Assembly (NCBI GenBank): GCA_026702755.1
Contig: JAPPBX010000048.1
Location: forward strand, 1 to 42,620
Source: Candidatus Poribacteria bacterium
GTDB lineage: Bacteria; Poribacteria; WGA-4E; WGA-3G
Length of the DNA stretch: 42,620 nucleotides
Reading direction: 5' to 3'
Each line of letters begins with the position of its first letter. The first letter of the stretch is position 1. The notes beneath the pieces are model-generated. The model did no database searches and had not been told where the DNA came from. It saw nothing but the letters and a program-made list of their open reading frames with translations. A program made the translations under genes and the position numbers. Below, piece after piece: positions 1 to 7,234 of this stretch.

Positions 1-396
1 ATCTTCAGTATCTGAATCGCCGAAGTAAGCAAACGCAAAAGGTTTGAAATGTTCATCCGCACATATAAAGAAGATTTCCTCCGGATTGATGTCTTGCTGG
101 GATAAACCTTTCGCGACCTTACGTAGAATTTCTGAAAAGTCTGACTCACGTCTAAATCGAACGAGGAATGGTCTCCGATCTCCTAAAGTATCCTGAGAAA
201 ATCCTCTGAAGTCTTGACAATCTATGATATGTTCAGAGATAGACTGGTCAAGCCCAAGAAATGGAAGTGGCAAGGGAAGAGCAATCTGTGCAAGCGTTGC
301 TTTTTCTGGAATGGGTAGGTCCAATTTCTCTTCCAAAAAGTGCATCAGCGTATCTTCATCACCGATGCATTGAATATCGTCTCGTGTTATTAACAT
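1..396 (-). CDS. N-terminal part of an unidentified protein, cut by the window edge
   Basis: An open frame of 132 codons runs from an ATG at 394-396 off the left edge, with a good AGGAG ribosome binding site 7 nt upstream. The visible part begins MLITRDDIQCIGDEDTL and is acidic and soluble, with no signal peptide or membrane segment. It contains a run LPLPLPFLGLD near residues 48-58 and a stretch (RPFLVRFRRES) near residues 87-97. I do not recognise the family with certainty. Its position downstream of a methyltransferase-like gene on the same strand makes a restriction-modification (Eco57I-like) protein a reasonable guess, but catalytic motifs would lie outside the window. The codon pattern and ribosome binding site make it a real gene. 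Confidence 0.6.
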   Translation of the reverse strand, partial: MLITRDDIQCIGDEDTLMHFLEEKLDLPIPEKATLAQIALPLPLPFLGLDQSISEHIIDCQDFRGFSQDTLGDRRPFLVRFRRESDFSEILRKVAKGLSQQDINPEEIFFICADEHFKPFAFAYFGDSDTED

Positions 397-655
397 TTAG
401 GTCTCCTTTGTTGACAGTGCGTAATGCCTTGTTATCTGGCTCGACTTAGAATTTCACTATATCGCTTGTGAAGGTGGTTCTTGCATGATAGGGATGACGT
501 AGCTCCGAATGGTGAAACCTTTGACAGTCTCCGTTTCTGTCCGGGGTGCTGGATTCTTCCGATGACGAACACAACATAGTATTACCCCGCTGCATCTCCA
601 AAGGACCTCGAGTTTCAAAAGTTTTCATCACATCTTCTCGCGGACTTTAGTGTTT
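397..655. other. Gene-free spacer
   Basis: This 259-bp spacer separates the partial gene at the left edge from the small lipoprotein gene. I see no convincing promoter, terminator or RNA gene. A 61-codon minus frame (446-631) starts with MMKTFETRGP but has no recognisable continuation; it could be a decayed gene start. Confidence 0.4.
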
Positions 656-973
656 TTAATCAGAATTGTTGCTGGTCTGCCCTACGGTCTTTTTACGTTT
701 GCGCCGCGTAAAGGAGATACCACCGAAGCCGCTGATAATCGCGATATAGAACCCAAGATCATACCACCACCCTGTGTTTTGAGGTTCATAGACACGGATA
801 TCTGGATTAAAAATTCCCCATATTAGTGAGATAGGGGCGATCCAGCCGTGCCAGATGCCCCAGAAAAAGCCAGCGGGTTTCTCGGTGGTGTGTTTGCCAT
901 CGCCGGGGACGCATCCTGCGGAAGTAATAAGTGTTATCAAAAGTAGTGTGCAGACGAATTTTTGGGTATTCAT
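656..973 (-). CDS. Small predicted lipoprotein/membrane protein
   Basis: 105 aa from the ATG at 971-973, which has a GGAG Shine-Dalgarno 7 nt upstream; a longer frame reaches 1039 but would overlap the upstream gene. The N-terminus has a lipoprotein-type signal ending LITSAGC (Cys21). The middle has a hydrophobic block with FFWGIWHGWIAPISLIWGIF (about residues 38-57), then WWYDLGFYIAIISGFGGISF (about 71-90) followed by a basic RRKRKK tail. The pattern FWGxWHGxIAPxSLI occurs in a widespread family of small uncharacterised membrane proteins; function unknown. The gene starts 4 nt after the stop of the methyltransferase-like gene, and its ribosome binding site overlaps that stop codon, so translation is probably coupled. 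Why such a protein should follow a methyltransferase is not clear. Confidence 0.7.
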   Translation of the reverse strand: MNTQKFVCTLLLITLITSAGCVPGDGKHTTEKPAGFFWGIWHGWIAPISLIWGIFNPDIRVYEPQNTGWWYDLGFYIAIISGFGGISFTRRKRKKTVGQTSNNSD

Positions 974-977
974 TCTT

Positions 978-2024
978 TTACTCCATATCAACAATAGCAC
1001 GCGACAATGCCCAATCCAATCGTCGTCGATAGCATCCATCGCGGCGTATGCCCTTGAAGGCTGTTAGGAAAACATCGTGAGTTTTCTCTCGGATTTTTGC
1101 TAAGCGCGCATTGAGCATATCTACGTCCACACGCCACGGTACGCCAATTTTTGTGATGGAGCGGCAATGGACACGGATAGGATAGTCTTTTAGTTCTTCT
1201 GGTGGACAAAAGCGGATAGACGCAGAAACGGTGTTATCTATAGCAATGAGTCCAAGGTTTCCGTTCGGGTCATTGAACACAATGTTACGATTGCTGGAAG
1301 ATTGAGGCAGGTGTGTCCGTAGTTCACGGAGTCCTCCGAGAAACTGATTGTTGCGCCATACCCTAACGTCCGATGTTACGTCCGGCGTAAACAGGGCGAG
1401 ACCTACCGGATGCTCGGTATCTTCAAACATATAGAAGGTGTCTCTTGGTTTATTTTTTTTTATGGTTTCACCTTCTGTTTGTGGGACTAAGGAGATGAAA
1501 TCGTGCAACCGTTGTCGGAACAGACCACTCCGAATGAACGCCTCTGGAATAATTGCTGCGACCCATCCACAGTGCACCAAGCACTGTTCAAGGGCATATT
1601 TGTAAAGGTCGTCGTAGCGGGTTGCTTTGGGAAAGGGTAAGCCGCGACGCGTTGCGGAATTGCGTGCCAGCCACGGTGGGTTGGTAATGCAAACATTGAA
1701 TCCTTTAGGAAAATCCGCGAGCGTGTCACGTTGTACAATGCCTTCTGTGCCCGGCTCAATGTCAAAAAATGACCAATCGCGGCACTGCAGATGTGCTTCG
1801 TCAATCAACTGTGGAATGTCTTTAGCACCGGCAAAGGGTTCTAAAGCGATCTGTTGTTCCAGATTGGATGCCTTTGCCCATGTCTGGAACGGTTCCAACT
1901 GAAACGGGTTTCCGCGAGTATAATAGCGTCCGCTTGCTCGTTTTTCGTCCATTTTCTTACGTGTTTTTCTAATCGGTAGGTCTCTGTGGGTATGTCTGTT
2001 CTTCTGTCCAAAGGGGTTAGACAA
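978..2024 (-). CDS. DNA adenine methyltransferase-like protein
   Basis: 348 aa if translation starts at the TTG at 2022-2024; an ATG at 1950-1952 (324 aa, MDEKRASGRYYTRG) is an equally good candidate. The N-terminal GRYYTRGNPF resembles the entry segment of gamma-type N6-adenine methyltransferases. ALEPFAGAKDI (about residues 60-70) is a plausible SAM-binding motif I, and TNPPWLARN (about 114-122) is the catalytic NPPW motif IV. At about 40 kDa it is short for a fused restriction-methylation protein, so specificity may come from another subunit or from the downstream partial gene. Both starts lack a good ribosome binding site. The AGGAGG seen upstream lies inside the promoter, between -35 and -10, so it cannot serve as one. 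Together with the lipoprotein it forms a two-gene unit. Confidence 0.75.
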   Translation of the reverse strand: MSNPFGQKNRHTHRDLPIRKTRKKMDEKRASGRYYTRGNPFQLEPFQTWAKASNLEQQIALEPFAGAKDIPQLIDEAHLQCRDWSFFDIEPGTEGIVQRDTLADFPKGFNVCITNPPWLARNSATRRGLPFPKATRYDDLYKYALEQCLVHCGWVAAIIPEAFIRSGLFRQRLHDFISLVPQTEGETIKKNKPRDTFYMFEDTEHPVGLALFTPDVTSDVRVWRNNQFLGGLRELRTHLPQSSSNRNIVFNDPNGNLGLIAIDNTVSASIRFCPPEELKDYPIRVHCRSITKIGVPWRVDVDMLNARLAKIREKTHDVFLTAFKGIRRDGCYRRRLDWALSRAIVDME

Positions 2025-2051
2025 CTCATTTGCGAATACACTGTGTGCATT

Positions 2052-2080
2052 AATATAAACTTATTCCTCCTAAATGTCAA
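2052..2080 (-). promoter_or_regulatory. Sigma-70-type promoter of the methyltransferase unit
   Basis: Reading the minus strand, TTGACA (2075-2080) is followed by a 17-bp spacer and TATATT (2052-2057). Transcription would start near 2043, leaving a leader of about 20 nt before the TTG start. The spacer contains AGGAGG, which therefore cannot be a ribosome binding site for this transcript. Confidence 0.6.
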
Positions 2081-2175
2081 GTTGAATTTTCGTGTGAGCC
2101 AGCGTCATTGAGTGTCCAGTTTTCTGTCCGTTGGATAAAATAAGTCGGCATTTAGTAGAAGAATGCCGTTTTCAA

Positions 2176-2204
2176 TTGACGTATTCGTTGTGTTTAGATA
2201 TAAT
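2176..2204 (+). promoter_or_regulatory. Sigma-70-type promoter, distal, upstream of the PhyH gene
   Basis: TTGACG (2176-2181), 17-bp spacer, TATAAT (2199-2204). It would give a leader of about 190 nt before the PhyH-like gene. No convincing gene lies between; a 12-codon ATG frame (MEEAERAKYYFL) near 2270 may be chance. Confidence 0.55.
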
Positions 2205-2326
2205 TGTCGGCAGTTTGGTTGTTGGTGTTAGTTGTCTGAATCAGGTGGTATCGAACACGCTCGGATCGCATGGAAGAAGCGGAACGGGCGAAGTATTACT
2301 TCCTTTAGCGGACCAGCAAAACAGAA

Positions 2327-2355
2327 TTGACAGCCGAGACCAAATTTGGTATCAT
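2327..2355 (+). promoter_or_regulatory. Proximal promoter with palindromic operator candidate
   Basis: TTGACA (2327-2332), 17-bp spacer, TATCAT (2350-2355), giving a leader of about 40 nt before the PhyH-like gene. A perfect 12-bp palindrome ACCAAATTTGGT (2339-2350) sits in the spacer and touches the -10 box, a typical place for a repressor site. Confidence 0.55.
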
Positions 2356-2403
2356 ACCCACACTATAAACTTCTGACCCACGTAAAGAAACGAGGATCTT
2401 CTG

Positions 2404-3231
2404 ATGCCGATTACGGATGCAATGCCGGAACTCAATCGAACACTTCAGTTTTTTCGTGTTGAAAACGACAATCCATCGACCTTAACGCATGCCCAAATTG
2501 AGCACTTCAACGAGAGAGGTTTTATTTCACCGTTGGATGTCTTTTCCGAAGCGGAGATGGCGGAACACCGCGCCTATTTCGATCAGCTCATGGAAAAGGC
2601 ACTCGCGGCAGGGATGAATAGCTACTCCATCAACGGATGGCATACCACCTGCCCCGGTATTCACGATCTGATTACCGAAGGCAGAATTCTGGATTATGTG
2701 CAAGATCTACTGGGTGAAGTGCTTATCTGTTGGGGAACGCACTATTTCTGCAAGATGCCGGGTGATGTAAAGCAGGTGAGTTGGCATCAGGACGCTTCCT
2801 ATTGGCCCCTTTCGCCAAGCAAGACTGTCACCGTATGGCTCGCGATTGATGATGCTGAGATTGAGAACGGTGCGATGACCGTCATTCCGAAATCACATTT
2901 ACACGGGCAAATCGCATTTGAACCGAGCACCGCTGAGGAAAAGAATGTACTGGGTCAGACGGTGCACGGGGCTACACAATACGGGGACGCGCCTTTTCCG
3001 TTTGAGATGAAAGCCGGGCAGATGTCTTTGCATTCAGATTTGCTATTGCACGGTTCTGAACCGAACACTTCAGATCGACGGCGTTGCGGGTTGACGATGC
3101 GATTTGTACCGCCTGAGGTCCGCGCCTCAAACGATTGGAATCAACGCGCGATTGTCGCCAGAGGCAGCGATCCGAGTGGACATTGGGTCCACAACCCGCG
3201 TCCAGACGAGGATAGCATTCCGAAAAGGTAA
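2404..3231 (+). CDS. Phytanoyl-CoA dioxygenase (PhyH) family oxygenase
   Basis: 275 aa. The family are non-haem Fe(II)/2-oxoglutarate oxygenases that hydroxylate small-molecule substrates in the cytoplasm. Visible metal ligands are His128 and Asp130 in SWHQDASYW and His216 in LLHGSEPN. The RRR cluster at residues 225-227 (DRRRCGLTMRFVP) supplies the likely 2-oxoglutarate-binding Arg. The length is usual for bacterial PhyH proteins, and the substrate cannot be read from the sequence. Two promoters lie upstream, the nearer with a palindrome in its spacer, so expression is probably regulated. The next gene, a transporter-like protein, starts 30 nt after the stop on the same strand, so the two are likely co-transcribed. 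Confidence 0.88.
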   Translation: MPITDAMPELNRTLQFFRVENDNPSTLTHAQIEHFNERGFISPLDVFSEAEMAEHRAYFDQLMEKALAAGMNSYSINGWHTTCPGIHDLITEGRILDYVQDLLGEVLICWGTHYFCKMPGDVKQVSWHQDASYWPLSPSKTVTVWLAIDDAEIENGAMTVIPKSHLHGQIAFEPSTAEEKNVLGQTVHGATQYGDAPFPFEMKAGQMSLHSDLLLHGSEPNTSDRRRCGLTMRFVPPEVRASNDWNQRAIVARGSDPSGHWVHNPRPDEDSIPKR

Positions 3232-3261
3232 AGAAATTTCTTGAAGGGACAACCCTACATA

Positions 3262-4494
3262 ATGTTTCCACGACGACTTATTTTCGCCGCGATTGCGATC
3301 AGTAGTGCCGCCTGTTTTGTGCTATTCGGTTATGAATTTATCCGTTCTGTCTCCACTTCCTTGTTTGTTGATGCTTACGGTGCAGAAAACCTCCCACGCG
3401 GTATGATGGCGATCCCGCCGAGTATGATCGTACTGCTCTACGGTTACGGACGTTTACTCTCATGGCAGGGTGCGACGCGTGCTTTGGTAGTGACCTTGCT
3501 TTTTTCTGCCGCTTTGATCCTCTGGTGTTATACTGCGCTTTCCCGCGGCATGCATTTCGCTGCGGCGATTATCTATGTGTTCCGTGAAGCGTATATCGTG
3601 ATTGTCATTGAGCAATTTTGGTCGTTTGTGAACAGTGTGCTGACAACTGAGCAGGCGAAGCGTATTAATGGACCCTTCTGCGCTGTCGCGTCTCTCGGTT
3701 CGTTCCTCGGTGGAACCCTTGTGAGTCAATTGGCAACTGTATTAGGCACTGAGGCGTTATTACTGTTCACAGCGGGGTCTCTCGTACCGACAGCGGTTCT
3801 CGGTGTAATGGCTTACAGGTTCGGCGGTGAACCCAAACCCAGCGAAGAAGAGACTGGTGGTAGACTCGGACACATTGGTATAAGAACCCTTTTTCGTTCC
3901 AAGTATCTGGTCTTTATCGGTGTGTTGATTATAAGCACACAAGTGGTGTCCACTGTGCTGGATCTTCGGTTCAATTTATTGGTGGAACTGGAGAGACCTG
4001 ATAAGGATATGCGGACAGCATTTTACGGTTCGGTGTATGGAAATCTCGGACTTGCCGCTGGTATTTTGCAATTGGTGGTGGTGCCGCTCGCGCTTAGGTT
4101 TGTTGCCCTGCGTTACATTCATCTCGTTATTCCAATAGTTCACTTCGTCAGTAGTCTTATTCTGACACTTTCCCCGTCACTTCGGACAGGAACAGCGGCG
4201 TACGTGATTTTTAAAGCCTTAGATTACTCGGTTTTTCGGGCAGGGAAGGAATTGTTCTATATGCCGCTCTCGTACGACTCACGCTATCGCGCGAAGCAAG
4301 TTATTGATTCGTTTGGATACCGCTTCTCAAAAGGTGGGAGTGCAGGTGTGATTGAATTGGTAAAATTGGTTGTAAAGACGATTCCGGGTATTGCGTTCTC
4401 AATTACGGCGATGGTGGCGGCGATGGTGTGGACACCGGTCGTCTTGAGTTTGACGCGGGCGTATCAGAGGTTAGTAAACACGGAAGAGGTGTAA
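3262..4494 (+). CDS. Nucleotide (NTP/NDP) exchange transporter-like membrane protein
   Basis: 410 aa from the ATG at 3262; a TTG at 3241 would add 7 residues, but GAAGGG at 3243-3248 more likely serves as the ribosome binding site. About 10-12 hydrophobic segments fill the protein. Two stretches resemble the ADP/ATP translocase (Tlc/Npt) family. RINGPFCAVASLGSFLGGTL (about residues 134-153) matches the Gly-rich segment. LFYMPLSYDSRYRAKQVIDS (about 332-351), continuing FGYRFSKGG, matches the RYxAKxxxDxxxxRxGD-type signature. Classic members exchange host ATP for ADP in obligate intracellular bacteria, but free-living bacteria carry homologues of unknown substrate. A generic MFS-like transporter is the alternative. 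It lies just downstream of the PhyH gene. Confidence 0.65.
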   Translation: MFPRRLIFAAIAISSAACFVLFGYEFIRSVSTSLFVDAYGAENLPRGMMAIPPSMIVLLYGYGRLLSWQGATRALVVTLLFSAALILWCYTALSRGMHFAAAIIYVFREAYIVIVIEQFWSFVNSVLTTEQAKRINGPFCAVASLGSFLGGTLVSQLATVLGTEALLLFTAGSLVPTAVLGVMAYRFGGEPKPSEEETGGRLGHIGIRTLFRSKYLVFIGVLIISTQVVSTVLDLRFNLLVELERPDKDMRTAFYGSVYGNLGLAAGILQLVVVPLALRFVALRYIHLVIPIVHFVSSLILTLSPSLRTGTAAYVIFKALDYSVFRAGKELFYMPLSYDSRYRAKQVIDSFGYRFSKGGSAGVIELVKLVVKTIPGIAFSITAMVAAMVWTPVVLSLTRAYQRLVNTEEV

Positions 4495-4504
4495 TTTTCG
4501 GCTG

Positions 4505-4529
4505 CTGGCGCGCGAGCGAAACGCGCCAG
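4505..4529. terminator. Hairpin between convergent genes
   Basis: CTGGCGCG (4505-4512) and CGCGCCAG (4522-4529) form an 8-bp GC-rich stem with a 9-nt loop, lying between the convergent transporter-like and E1 beta genes. There is no clear U-tract on either side, so it is either a bidirectional terminator or a dispersed palindromic repeat. Confidence 0.4.
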
Positions 4530-4546
4530 TGCTTCACCGAATGCAA

Positions 4547-5530
4547 TTAGATTTCATAACGGACGAGTTTCCTTGCGGCATCCGCAATTTGCTCGGCGTT
4601 CGGGATAACGAAATTCTCCATCACCGGTGCGAAGGGGACAGGCACGGGCATGGCTGCGACCCGCTCAATCGGTGCATCAAGATAGTCAAACGCCTCTCGC
4701 ACGACAAGTGCGGCGATCTCCGCACCGAAACCAGCCCTACCGACTGCCTCGTGTGCAATGAGTAGCCGATTCGTTTTCCGAACAGAGTCGAAGATGCTCT
4801 CTTTGTCGAGCGGCATTAGCGTTCTCGGATCGATGATTTCGGCAGAGATCCCTTCCTCAGCAAGTGTATCTGCGGCGATGAGTGCGTTCAAGACCATCCG
4901 CGATGTCGCGAGAATTGTTATATCATCACCCTCACGTTTCACGTCCGCGACACCCAACGGAATTGTATACTCTTCGTCAGGGATTTCTCCCTCTTCTGTA
5001 TAGAGGAGTTTATGCTCAATGAACATAATCGGATTGTCGTCTCGGATGGCAGTTTTCAGTAACCCTTTTGCATCGTAAGGTGTAGAGGGCATCACAACGA
5101 GCAAACCGGGGATGTGCACGAACCACGCTTCAAGGCTCTGTGCATGCTGCGCTGCGGAGGATCGACCGGCACCCCCCTGCGTCCGAATCACGAGTGGCAC
5201 ATCCAACTGCCCGCCGACCATATAACGAATCTTCGCGACCTGGTTCACGATCTGGTCCATACCCACCGCTGTGAAGTCGATGTACATCAACTCTGCGACG
5301 GGACGCATACCTGTGACCGCTGCACCGAGCGCAGTACCAATGATGGCGGCTTCCGAGATCGGCGTGTTTCGGATGCGGTCCTTTCCAAAATCTTGGAACA
5401 GTCCGTCTGTTACTTTATAAGCACCGCCGTACTCAGCGATGTCTTCACCCATCAGAAAGACGGCATCATCGCGTTCCATCTCTTCTACGAGTGCTTCCTT
5501 GAGCGCGTCCCGATACGTAATCGTCTTCAT
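4547..5530 (-). CDS. Alpha-ketoacid dehydrogenase E1 component, beta subunit
   Basis: 327 aa, the normal length for the beta subunit of heterotetrameric pyruvate, acetoin or branched-chain 2-oxoacid dehydrogenase E1. Conserved stretches are MGEDIAEYGGAYKVTDGL (N-terminal), NTPISEAAIIGTALGAA, MDQIVNQVAKIRYM, and the C-terminal transketolase-type domain starting near IDPRTLMPLD. It binds thiamine diphosphate together with the alpha subunit and catalyses oxidative decarboxylation of a 2-oxoacid. No alpha subunit, E2 or E3 gene is adjacent, so the partners must be encoded elsewhere, and the exact substrate is open. The ribosome binding site AAAGGAGA precedes the ATG. It lies 44 bp downstream of the aminotransferase-like gene on the same strand, probably in one transcript. 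Confidence 0.9.
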   Translation of the reverse strand: MKTITYRDALKEALVEEMERDDAVFLMGEDIAEYGGAYKVTDGLFQDFGKDRIRNTPISEAAIIGTALGAAVTGMRPVAELMYIDFTAVGMDQIVNQVAKIRYMVGGQLDVPLVIRTQGGAGRSSAAQHAQSLEAWFVHIPGLLVVMPSTPYDAKGLLKTAIRDDNPIMFIEHKLLYTEEGEIPDEEYTIPLGVADVKREGDDITILATSRMVLNALIAADTLAEEGISAEIIDPRTLMPLDKESIFDSVRKTNRLLIAHEAVGRAGFGAEIAALVVREAFDYLDAPIERVAAMPVPVPFAPVMENFVIPNAEQIADAARKLVRYEI

Positions 5531-5574
5531 TCAATCTCCTTTACCTTTTGATAGCGTGCTATATGAATCCATCT

Positions 5575-6921
5575 TTAAAACGCGTTTTCCGCCTTCAACC
5601 ATTCAAGCGTCTGTGCAAATGCTGCAACTGTTTTCGTGATGTCTTCCTCCGTATGCGCTGCCATCGTCATTCCACCGTTACTGGCGAGATCAACGCCGTT
5701 CAGCAACAGGCCACAGCGGAGACGCTCCAGCATATCTGGATCGCTGTTACCTTTCAGTTTCCGATAATCCCACGTGTGCGGATCGAAATCGGAGGCACGG
5801 ACATCTTTTTCACCGTGTCCTATGAGCAGTCTAATCCCCGAAAATTCGCCGTAAACCACCCAGTCGAGTCCGTAGTCATCAATAACGCTGTTGAGCTCTG
5901 TGCGAAGTTGTGTTGCGATCCGATGCGCCTGCTTGTGCGGTTCGCCTGTTTTAATGATGTTGAGCATGGCGATCCCCGCGGCGGCAGAGAGTGGGTTCGC
6001 GTTGAAGGTGCCGGGGTGTGGCATTTTCAAGCCGTCGCGTTCTGATTTCATGGAGATCAATTCAAGGATCTCTTCTTTGCCAACAAGCGCGCCACCGGGG
6101 AGTCCACCCGCCAAAATCTTCGCCAGCGTTGTCATGTCTGGTGTGACGTTGTAATGTGCTTGCGCACCGCCGGGTGCGACCCGGAATCCGGTGATTACTT
6201 CATCGAAAATCAACAACACGTCGTGTGCTGCTGTCAGTTCACGCAGCTGCTTTAAAAATGTCCCGTCCGTCGGAACGATGCCGAAGGATGCGCCTGTCGG
6301 TTCGAGGATGACACAGGCGATGTCTTCGTCTGTTTTCAGCAGTGTCTCAACAGCGTCAATGTCGTTGGGTGGACATAGCAACGTTGTATCTTTTATCTCT
6401 TGTGGGATACCGGGAACACTCATATCGAAAGGTGGATATGCGCCTAAGATGAGGCTGTCGTGCCAACCGTGGAAATGTCCAGCGAATTTCAACACTTTAT
6501 TTTTTCCTGTATAGGTCCGCGCAAGGCGGATTGCCATCAGTGTTGCTTCCGTGCCGGAACTAACGAATCGGACGCGTTCCGCTGAAGGAATTAACTGCGT
6601 CACGAGCGAACCCCATTCTAATTCCAATGGATGACATGCACCATAGTGTGTACCGCGTTGCATCTGTGTTGTTACGGCTTCCACGACTTCCGGTGGATTG
6701 TGTCCGAGGAGCAGTGCCCCGTGTCCCGCCCAGTAATCGATGAACTCCCTATCCTCAAGCCCCCACTTTTTTGAGCCTTCGGCACGGGTGATGTAAACCG
6801 GAAAGGGTGACATATACCGTCCATCGTGCGTTACGCCATCGGGAAACAGATGGTTCGCAGCGTCTGACATCTCTCTATCTTTTGCAAAAGTTTTTTGGTA
6901 GCGTTCTAAAATGGTGTGCAT
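5575..6921 (-). CDS. Class III aminotransferase, glutamate-1-semialdehyde 2,1-aminomutase-like
   Basis: 448 aa PLP enzyme. SSGTEA (121-126) binds the cofactor phosphate, FDEVITGFR starts at 239 with Asp240 for the pyridine nitrogen, and Lys268 in TTLAKILAGGLPGG is the Schiff-base lysine. The fold class matches HemL, but the N-terminus (FPDGVTHDGRYMSPFPVYI) and the C-terminal insert (KLKGNSDPDMLERLRCGLLL) fit the broader group of aspartate-aminotransferase-family or GSAM-like proteins that act on other amino ketones, so hemL is not assigned. GAGGAAA upstream of the ATG is a moderate ribosome binding site. It heads a likely two-gene unit with the E1 beta subunit, which suggests a shared catabolic role; that link is inference. 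Confidence 0.85.
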   Translation of the reverse strand: MHTILERYQKTFAKDREMSDAANHLFPDGVTHDGRYMSPFPVYITRAEGSKKWGLEDREFIDYWAGHGALLLGHNPPEVVEAVTTQMQRGTHYGACHPLELEWGSLVTQLIPSAERVRFVSSGTEATLMAIRLARTYTGKNKVLKFAGHFHGWHDSLILGAYPPFDMSVPGIPQEIKDTTLLCPPNDIDAVETLLKTDEDIACVILEPTGASFGIVPTDGTFLKQLRELTAAHDVLLIFDEVITGFRVAPGGAQAHYNVTPDMTTLAKILAGGLPGGALVGKEEILELISMKSERDGLKMPHPGTFNANPLSAAAGIAMLNIIKTGEPHKQAHRIATQLRTELNSVIDDYGLDWVVYGEFSGIRLLIGHGEKDVRASDFDPHTWDYRKLKGNSDPDMLERLRCGLLLNGVDLASNGGMTMAAHTEEDITKTVAAFAQTLEWLKAENAF

Positions 6922-7138
6922 CTTTATTTCCTCGTCTTTTTTCAGTATTTGCGAATAATTATATCATACTTCCATTTTATTTGCTTTTTAATTTTACTTT
7001 TTTATTTTACCTTGCGGAGGAACAGCGTGCGTTCAACTCTCACATGCGTTTCTCAAATCCGTCCTCCACTACGTTACGGACTACAGGTTTGGAACTAAAG
7101 AACACCTTGATTTCGCCAGTCGTTCTGATAAGGGAGTA

Positions 7139-7160
7139 CTGACAACTGACGACTGATAAC
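7139..7160. repeat. Heptad-repeat remnant (CTGACAA/CTGACGA/CTGATAA)
   Basis: Three 7-bp units CTGACAA, CTGACGA and CTGATAA followed by C. The same period-7 pattern ends the small inverted-repeat elements near 12.2, 29.7 and 32.2 kb, and appears near 23.4 kb. Here only one end is visible. Confidence 0.55.
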
Positions 7161-7173
7161 TATTTTTTATCTT

Positions 7174-7202
7174 TTGACATTTCCTTCAAGACATAGTATA
7201 AT
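7174..7202 (+). promoter_or_regulatory. Consensus sigma-70 promoter of argJ
   Basis: TTGACA (7174-7179), 17-bp spacer, TATAAT (7197-7202): both boxes match the consensus perfectly. The start would be near 7209, leaving a leader of about 26 nt with AAGGAG before the argJ ATG at 7235. Confidence 0.75.
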
Positions 7203-7234
7203 TTTGCCCTACATCATTTCTCAAGGAGCGTTTC

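Larger units (their letters stand above)
6922..7234. other. Divergent intergenic region
   Basis: 313 bp between the divergent aminotransferase-like and argJ genes. It holds the leader of the minus-strand unit (a TATAAT on the minus strand at 6958-6963 without a good -35), an AT-rich stretch, a heptad-repeat remnant at 7139-7160 and the argJ promoter. No gene is seen in it. Confidence 0.5.

Noticed and set aside
446-631. Minus-strand 61-codon frame starting MMKTFETRGP
   Set aside because: No ribosome binding site or recognisable continuation; the start resembles some ATPase N-termini but it decays at once, so it is noted only as a possible remnant.
2064-2072. AGGAGG upstream of the methyltransferase as its ribosome binding site
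   Set aside because: It lies between the -35 and -10 boxes of a well-spaced promoter and 15 nt from the nearest ATG, which is out of frame.
2131-2376. 81-codon frame on the plus strand upstream of the PhyH gene
   Set aside because: It starts with TTG without a ribosome binding site and contains both promoters of the following gene; composition does not look coding.
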